A stretch of 64,000 nucleotides of DNA from Marchantia polymorpha subsp. ruderalis (lineage: Eukaryota > Streptophyta > Marchantiopsida > Marchantiales > Marchantiaceae): NCBI GenBank assembly GCA_037833965.1, contig AP031353.1, forward strand, positions 25,856,501 to 25,920,500. The letters run 5' to 3'. Positions 59,716-64,000 of the stretch are shown piece by piece (position 1 is the stretch's first letter; every line of letters begins with the position of its first letter). The notes below the pieces were generated by a model. That model saw only the letters and a list, made by a program, of their open reading frames with translations. It ran no database searches and had not been told where the DNA came from. A program made the position numbers and the translations under genes.

Positions 59716-60739
59716 TGTAGTGTAGTGCAGTGTAGTGCTAGTTAGGATTTAGAAGGTATAAAGTAGTTCAAGGCGTCTTGCATTGGGATCTTTCCCAACG
59801 TCAGAAGTGCAGATCATGAACTCATCTTCTCTGCGTGTTTGTGTCCTTAGTTCTGTCACCACGCAAGAGGAGCTACAACTTGGCGTTCCGCATTTTATAG
59901 CTGAAGGCCTTCGGCCGAATGTTCAGAGCTAGTACATTGGTTAGAGACTTGAGTAGTTCGGATCTACACCCGCGGGTGATTGTCGATGCTCAAAGCCAGT
60001 GACGAGTTAGATACTTGAATGGTTTCGCTCCTACACCTTCGAGTGACTGTTCCTGATTGTACTCCTTCGGGATTTTTCCCCTGAATGACAAAGTGAAGTT
60101 TTGCTACTTCGTGCAAGCCTTGGTTGTAAATTCAGGTTACGCTGCAGCAGGTGCCTTTGGGGTAACCCCTGTAGTATTTCTGGGAATGACAAGTGCCTAA
60201 GAATTCAAACTCTTCAATAGACTGTTATGGTGTGTTACTGGAATGTTTCTCAGTGAGTCCTTCTGTGCGGACCTGTGTTCTCGGCGTGTTTAGTGAGTTG
60301 AGAGTGTTGTTCACCGCGACTGAGTGACTTCGATCCGAAGTAGGCAGTCCAACCCGGGTTTCCTACGCTAGCAGCAAGCTAGTGGAAGTGTTGTAAAAGC
60401 CGGAGTTGGGAGTCACTACCCGCAGCTTCGCTGAGTGTGCTCGCGAGAGACTTTTCCCCCCTGAAATCTGGAGTAGAGGTCCTAACGGATCTCTGGGTTG
60501 TGTTTCTGTAGTTTCAGGTGTGTGTGTGTGTGTGTGTTACGCTGCACTGTGCGACCTTCGAGTGCGCTCCGAGTGGACACTTGCAGTATTTCTGGGAGTG
60601 ACAGTCGCCTGAGAATTCAAACTCCTCAATAGTCTGTTAAACGTGACACTTTGTACCCTGTGTGTTCCTCTGTCCCTGTGGGTTCGACCTTTCTACCACT
60701 ATATTGCAGTTTTAGCCTTTAGTGGGTTATTACACCTTC

Positions 60740-62055
60740 GGAGGAAGCAAGAAGGCCTTCGGGCCAAGGAAGACGACATGCGGCACCGACTTGTGTGCCA
60801 GCGACGAACAGGTTCTTCGCCTTGGAGCAAGTATCTTTCGACAACTCGACTTCGGATCAAGAGCCTTCGGCTCAGAGAACTTCGGGTCAGACGCCTTCGG
60901 CGGAAGCGCCTTCGGCGCAGACCCAACTTGAGAATCGGCCAAGGACAAAGGCCGGAAGGAGGAGACACGTGTGCCTTTGGCACAGTCGCCTATGGCGATA
61001 GCAGATCGGGCAGGAGAAGCGGGCCCGCCGGAAGCCAGATCTTCCGATGCGTTGGCGATCTTAGCAGGGAGTGGAGCGGCGGTCGCAGCAGAAAAAGCCA
61101 CGTGACCCAATTCTAGGGAATTGCCGAGAAGTTCTGTGGCAACAGAGATCCTCTACTCAGAGGACGAGTCGAGTTCGGAAGGGCAAGAAGTGGAGTCGGT
61201 GCAAGGTACACGGACATGAGTGTTGTGCGAGCAGGTGGTACCACTATTGCGGTACCTTGATCGCAAGGCGGCAAAGTATGCTGATCCCCGCCATCGGGGA
61301 TCCTACGTCGAGTTGATGAGGAATCGGACGTGAATCAAAGTCGCGACAAATCCCGTACTAATTTTCCTCGACCGCAAGTATAGAGAGTTGAAGGAGAAGA
61401 ACGATGTCCTGCACCGACATCTACACTCTCGCGGAAACTGCACAAGGCAGTACTACAGCTGCGCGATGACGCAGCAGCCAAGGCCCAGCGCGAATTTGAG
61501 AAGCATCGCGCAACGATTGAGGCGGAGCTCCATTCGGAGCGTATTCAGAACAGCACCTTGGCAGAGGAGCTCGTGCGACAGACGTGGTTGCTGGAGCAGT
61601 GTCAGATCTCACGCAAGGCAGATGAAGAGTTACTGCGTCGGCTGCAATCGCAATGCGACGAATTGAGAGCGCAGCGTGTGGATGCGGAGCTGCAATTAGT
61701 GGAATTTGAAGGTGACAACCGGCGCGTGACAGATCGCACGCAAGAGGAGTTAGTCGCACGCGTGAATCAGTGTCTGAGAGGTTACACTCTCTAGGAGGTG
61801 GCAGCGCGAGAGAGAATGACCTTGCGCGAGTTAGAGATTCGTGCGGCGGCCTTGATGTCGGGTGACAGTCGGAGCTGGCGGCGAGTGGCGAAGTGGTTAG
61901 ATTCCTTCTTGGCAAGGTCGCGAGACGCCATTGCGAACCTCAAGGCAGAGGTGACCGCGGTGTTGCGGCGGCTGGGATTGCGCAGTAGAGCAGAAGACTG
62001 GTCGGGTAGGGAGACAGTGCGCAATCGACCTTCGCACAGGAGGCATAGCAGATGA
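60740..62055 (+). pseudogene. C ORF, C-terminal part
   Basis: The most decayed version of the C-terminal half: AEELVRQTWLLEQCQ, LRRLQSQCDELRAQRVDAELQL, CLRGYT, ERMTLRELEIRAAALMSGDSRSWRRVAKWLDSFL, LGLRSRAEDWSGR, then a short basic end. Several breaks. The conserved blocks are still easily seen. Confidence 0.68.
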
Positions 62056-63023
62056 CATGTAGGGTAGCGTAGAGTAGAGTGTAAGGTAGTTAGGACTTAG
62101 AAGGTATGAAGTAGTTCAAGGCGTCATGCCTTGGGGATTTTCAAGTTTCGGAAGTGCAGTTCAGGAACTCAATTTCTCTGCGCGTTTGTGTCCTTAGTTC
62201 TGTCACCGCGCAAGAGGAGCTACAGCTTGACGATGTTACCGCATTTTGTAGCTGAAGGCCTTCGGCCAAATGCTCTGAGCTAGTGTAGTCTAGTTAGAAC
62301 CTGAGCAGTTCGGACTTACCCCTTCGAGTGATTGTTCTTGTTTGTACTCCTTCGGGATTTTTCCCCCTTAATGCCAAAGTGAAGTTTTGTTACTTCGAGT
62401 AAACCTTGGTTAACAATTCAGGTTGTACGCTGCTTGAGGCGCCTTCGGAGGTAGCCTCCGCAGTATTTATGGGAATGACTAGTGCCTGAGAAATCAAACT
62501 CGTCAATAGACTGTTAAGTTGTGACACTGGAACTTTTCTCAATCGAGTTTCTTAGTTAAAGCCATGTATTCTCTGCGCGTTTTGTGAGTTGAGTGTGTTG
62601 TTCACCGCGTGTGAGTGACTTTAGTTTGACGAAGGTACCGCATCCGAAGTAGGAAGTCCAACCCGGCTGCTCTGCACTAGTAATCAGAGTTAACAATCCG
62701 GAGTTGGAGAACACTACCTGTAGATCCTCTGAATGTACTTGTGAGAAACTTTTCCATTCAACCTTGAGTGGTCCTAATCGACCTCTTAGTTGTGCTTTTC
62801 CAGTTTCAAGTGTGTGTTGGGGTGAACTACGCTGCACTATGCGTCCTTCGAGTGACCTCCAAGTTGAGCACTTGCAGTATTTCTGGGAGTGACAGTCGCC
62901 TGAGAATTCAAACTCTTCAATAGTTAAAACGTGACATTTTGTACTCTTTGTGTTGCCTCTATCCCTGTGGGTTCAACCTTTTTGCTGCTATATTGCAGTT
63001 TTAGCCTTTGGTGGGTTATTACA
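62056..63023 (+). other. Tail of unit C
   Basis: Same layout as the tails of A1 to A5: a decayed TATA region (62105), hairpin CAAGGC / GCCTTG (near 62119-62135), two copies of the TGACA..CCTGAGAA block (near 62477 and 62892), and the end CCTGTGGGTTCAACC...GTGGGTTATTACA. The (GT)n tract is shortened to a few repeats. Confidence 0.65.
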
Positions 63024-63028
63024 ATCCT

Positions 63029-63550
63029 TGTCATCACTCAACATTAGTTATTTTTGCTCCAAATCATTATAAATGTTGATTTTTAATATATTATCAAATT
63101 TATTAAAATATTTCATCAATGCAGATTTAAATTGATTTTTTCATTTGTGTATGTCGGATTAATTTTTAACTAAAATAAACATGCCATTCACGCAATGATT
63201 ATAAGAATGAGATTAAAGCCTCATTATTTACTTTCTTCAAACACACTTGGTAAAACTCTTTGTGCTTTCATGAACTTATCAAACTTTGCAATTCATTGTC
63301 TATGAGTTTGCCTCAATCTGTTATGGACGTGACATACTCAACCAACTTTGAAGGCGATGGCGGCACTTTGACTATCAAACCATCTCTTTTGAACAATTTG
63401 AATTCTTAGTAGCACTGGCAATGTTTTAGATTTTATTGGTTTATATATGTAGAGAATTTCAAAATTTGTTTCTTCATTCCCATGAACATTAATTGTGACA
63501 TGTTATTGCTTTCAATTATAATTTTTTGACTTTTGAATCAACCTCAACGT
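63029..63550. other. AT-rich spacer between C and H
   Basis: AT-rich, no supportable gene. It is the right flank of C and probably continues the decayed retroelement sequence left of C (39456-40244), but I see no clear protein motif. Confidence 0.4.
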
Positions 63551-64000
63551 ATGTGGGGCCTACTTTTTTGTTTTTCTTTAAAAATTAACAAAACCATAAA
63601 CATATGTGTGTAGAAGGTAGTTATATAAGTTGGAAAGAGTAGATTTATAGGAGTTATGATAGGATTAGTTAGAATTTGTCTACGTCCAAAGATCTTTGGA
63701 TATTCGCGTCTTCGGCGCTGCCTTTTTAGGACGCACGAAGAGCTGCGTCTTCGGCGAAGACATCGGAATCAATTTCAAATCATGCAACGGGCCGGATGAG
63801 GTTCGCATACGTCGGGAGTTCTACAAGGCGCAGGAGAAGGCAATGTTAGGGCTTCAAGGGTAAGGCAATAAGAGGAGACTGTGCGCCGACATTGTGATAT
63901 CGAGCAAGAACGACCGAGAGCGAGAGGAATTGCAATCGAGCCAACCCGCGACCAACTAAGCGCAAATTGAATACATGGCGCCCAAGAAGAGTGAAAGGTG
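63551..64000 (+). mobile_element. H, left end of another related unit (runs off the window)
   Basis: Starts TGTGGGGCCTACTTTTTTG, a plausible diverged version of the A unit start TGTGGTACCCCACTTTTGG, followed by an A/T-rich run as in A. Words such as GTCTTCGGCG occur near 63710 and 63750, and ATGGCGCCCAAGAAGAG at 63975 could open an ORF (MAPKKSE). The right end is outside the window, so no target duplication can be checked. Confidence 0.45.

Larger units (their letters stand above)
50516..60734 (+). mobile_element. Unit A5, subfamily A, nested in C, split by B2
   Basis: Net length about 5.34 kb without B2. Starts TGTGGTACCTCAC, ends GTGGGTTATTACA, target duplication CCTTC (50511-50515 and 60735-60739). 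Leader to 51745, ORF from 51746 interrupted by B2, ending 59715, TATA-like TATAAAG at 59757-59763, tail to 60734 with (GT)n at 60518-60537. It holds CCTACGCGTAGG as well as other palindrome variants. Same orientation as C. The ORF has a few breaks plus the insertion. Confidence 0.86.
40250..63023 (+). mobile_element. Unit C, oldest nested host element
   Basis: It starts CGTGGTAGCCCAC (first base C instead of T) and ends GTGGGTTATTACA. The target duplication ATCCT at 40245-40249 and 63024-63028 ties the two ends together across 22.8 kb. Without the nested F, A4 and A5 its own DNA is about 4.4 kb. Own pieces: 40250-40314, 41179-43094, 50375-50515 and 60740-63023. It carries a diverged version of the same ORF, a decayed TATA region near 62105, and the same kind of tail. 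The ORF is broken several times, so C is older than the A and B units inside it. Confidence 0.85.

Noticed and set aside
1-64000. tRNA and rRNA genes
   Set aside because: No cloverleaf-like or rRNA core sequence was noticed on either strand; a covariance search was not possible here.

Overview
The window looks like nuclear DNA of a land plant with a repeat-rich genome. The evidence is one spliced plant A-type cytochrome P450 gene, fossils of Ty3/gypsy and Ty1/copia retroelements, long AT-rich spacers, and deeply nested insertions. The species cannot be named from the sequence. The only convincing host gene is the P450 (20084-22612, minus strand, three exons, 518 aa, all key motifs present).

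Most of the rest is a family of about 5 kb mobile units that I could delimit to the base. Each starts TGTGGTA (or close) and ends TTATTACA, and each complete unit has a perfect 5-bp target duplication. Each carries a GC-rich leader full of short palindromes, one long ORF for a two-block coiled-coil protein, a TATA box just after the ORF, and a tail of about 0.95 kb without a gene. Three subfamilies are present. A has five copies: A1 1691-11939, A2 24240-29420, A3 34176-39450, A4 43095-50369, A5 50516-60734. B has two near-identical copies: B1 4259-9135 and B2 52973-57844. C has one older copy, 40250-63023. A further partial relative, H, starts at 63551 and runs off the window. Only A2 has an ORF that looks whole (1035 aa). 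The structure fits giant solo LTRs with an accessory ORF in the U3 position, perhaps of the Ogre/Tat/Athila side of Ty3/gypsy. A terminal-inverted-repeat element moved by a retroviral-type integrase is the alternative.

Layout: 1-640 gypsy pol fossil; 641-1690 AT-rich; A1 with B1 inside to 11939; 11945-17190 mostly AT-rich; 17190-19020 a mixed stretch with perfect hairpins; 19020-22800 the P450 neighbourhood; 22800-23940 AT-rich; 23940-31012 a gag-bearing LTR retroelement fossil split by A2; 31012-33700 AT-rich with an older LTR relic; 33700-34175 and 39456-40244 two copia RNase H fossils flanking A3; then a 22.8-kb nest, in which C holds solo LTR F, A4 (which holds D) and A5 (which holds B2); from 63551 the start of H.

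The most interesting observations are these. Five nested insertions all hit the same ~490-bp part of the ORF. The two protein blocks stay conserved while the linker between them does not. Subfamily-specific palindromic words keep their pairing through matched changes in both arms. A hairpin beside the TATA box shows a compensatory change between copies.
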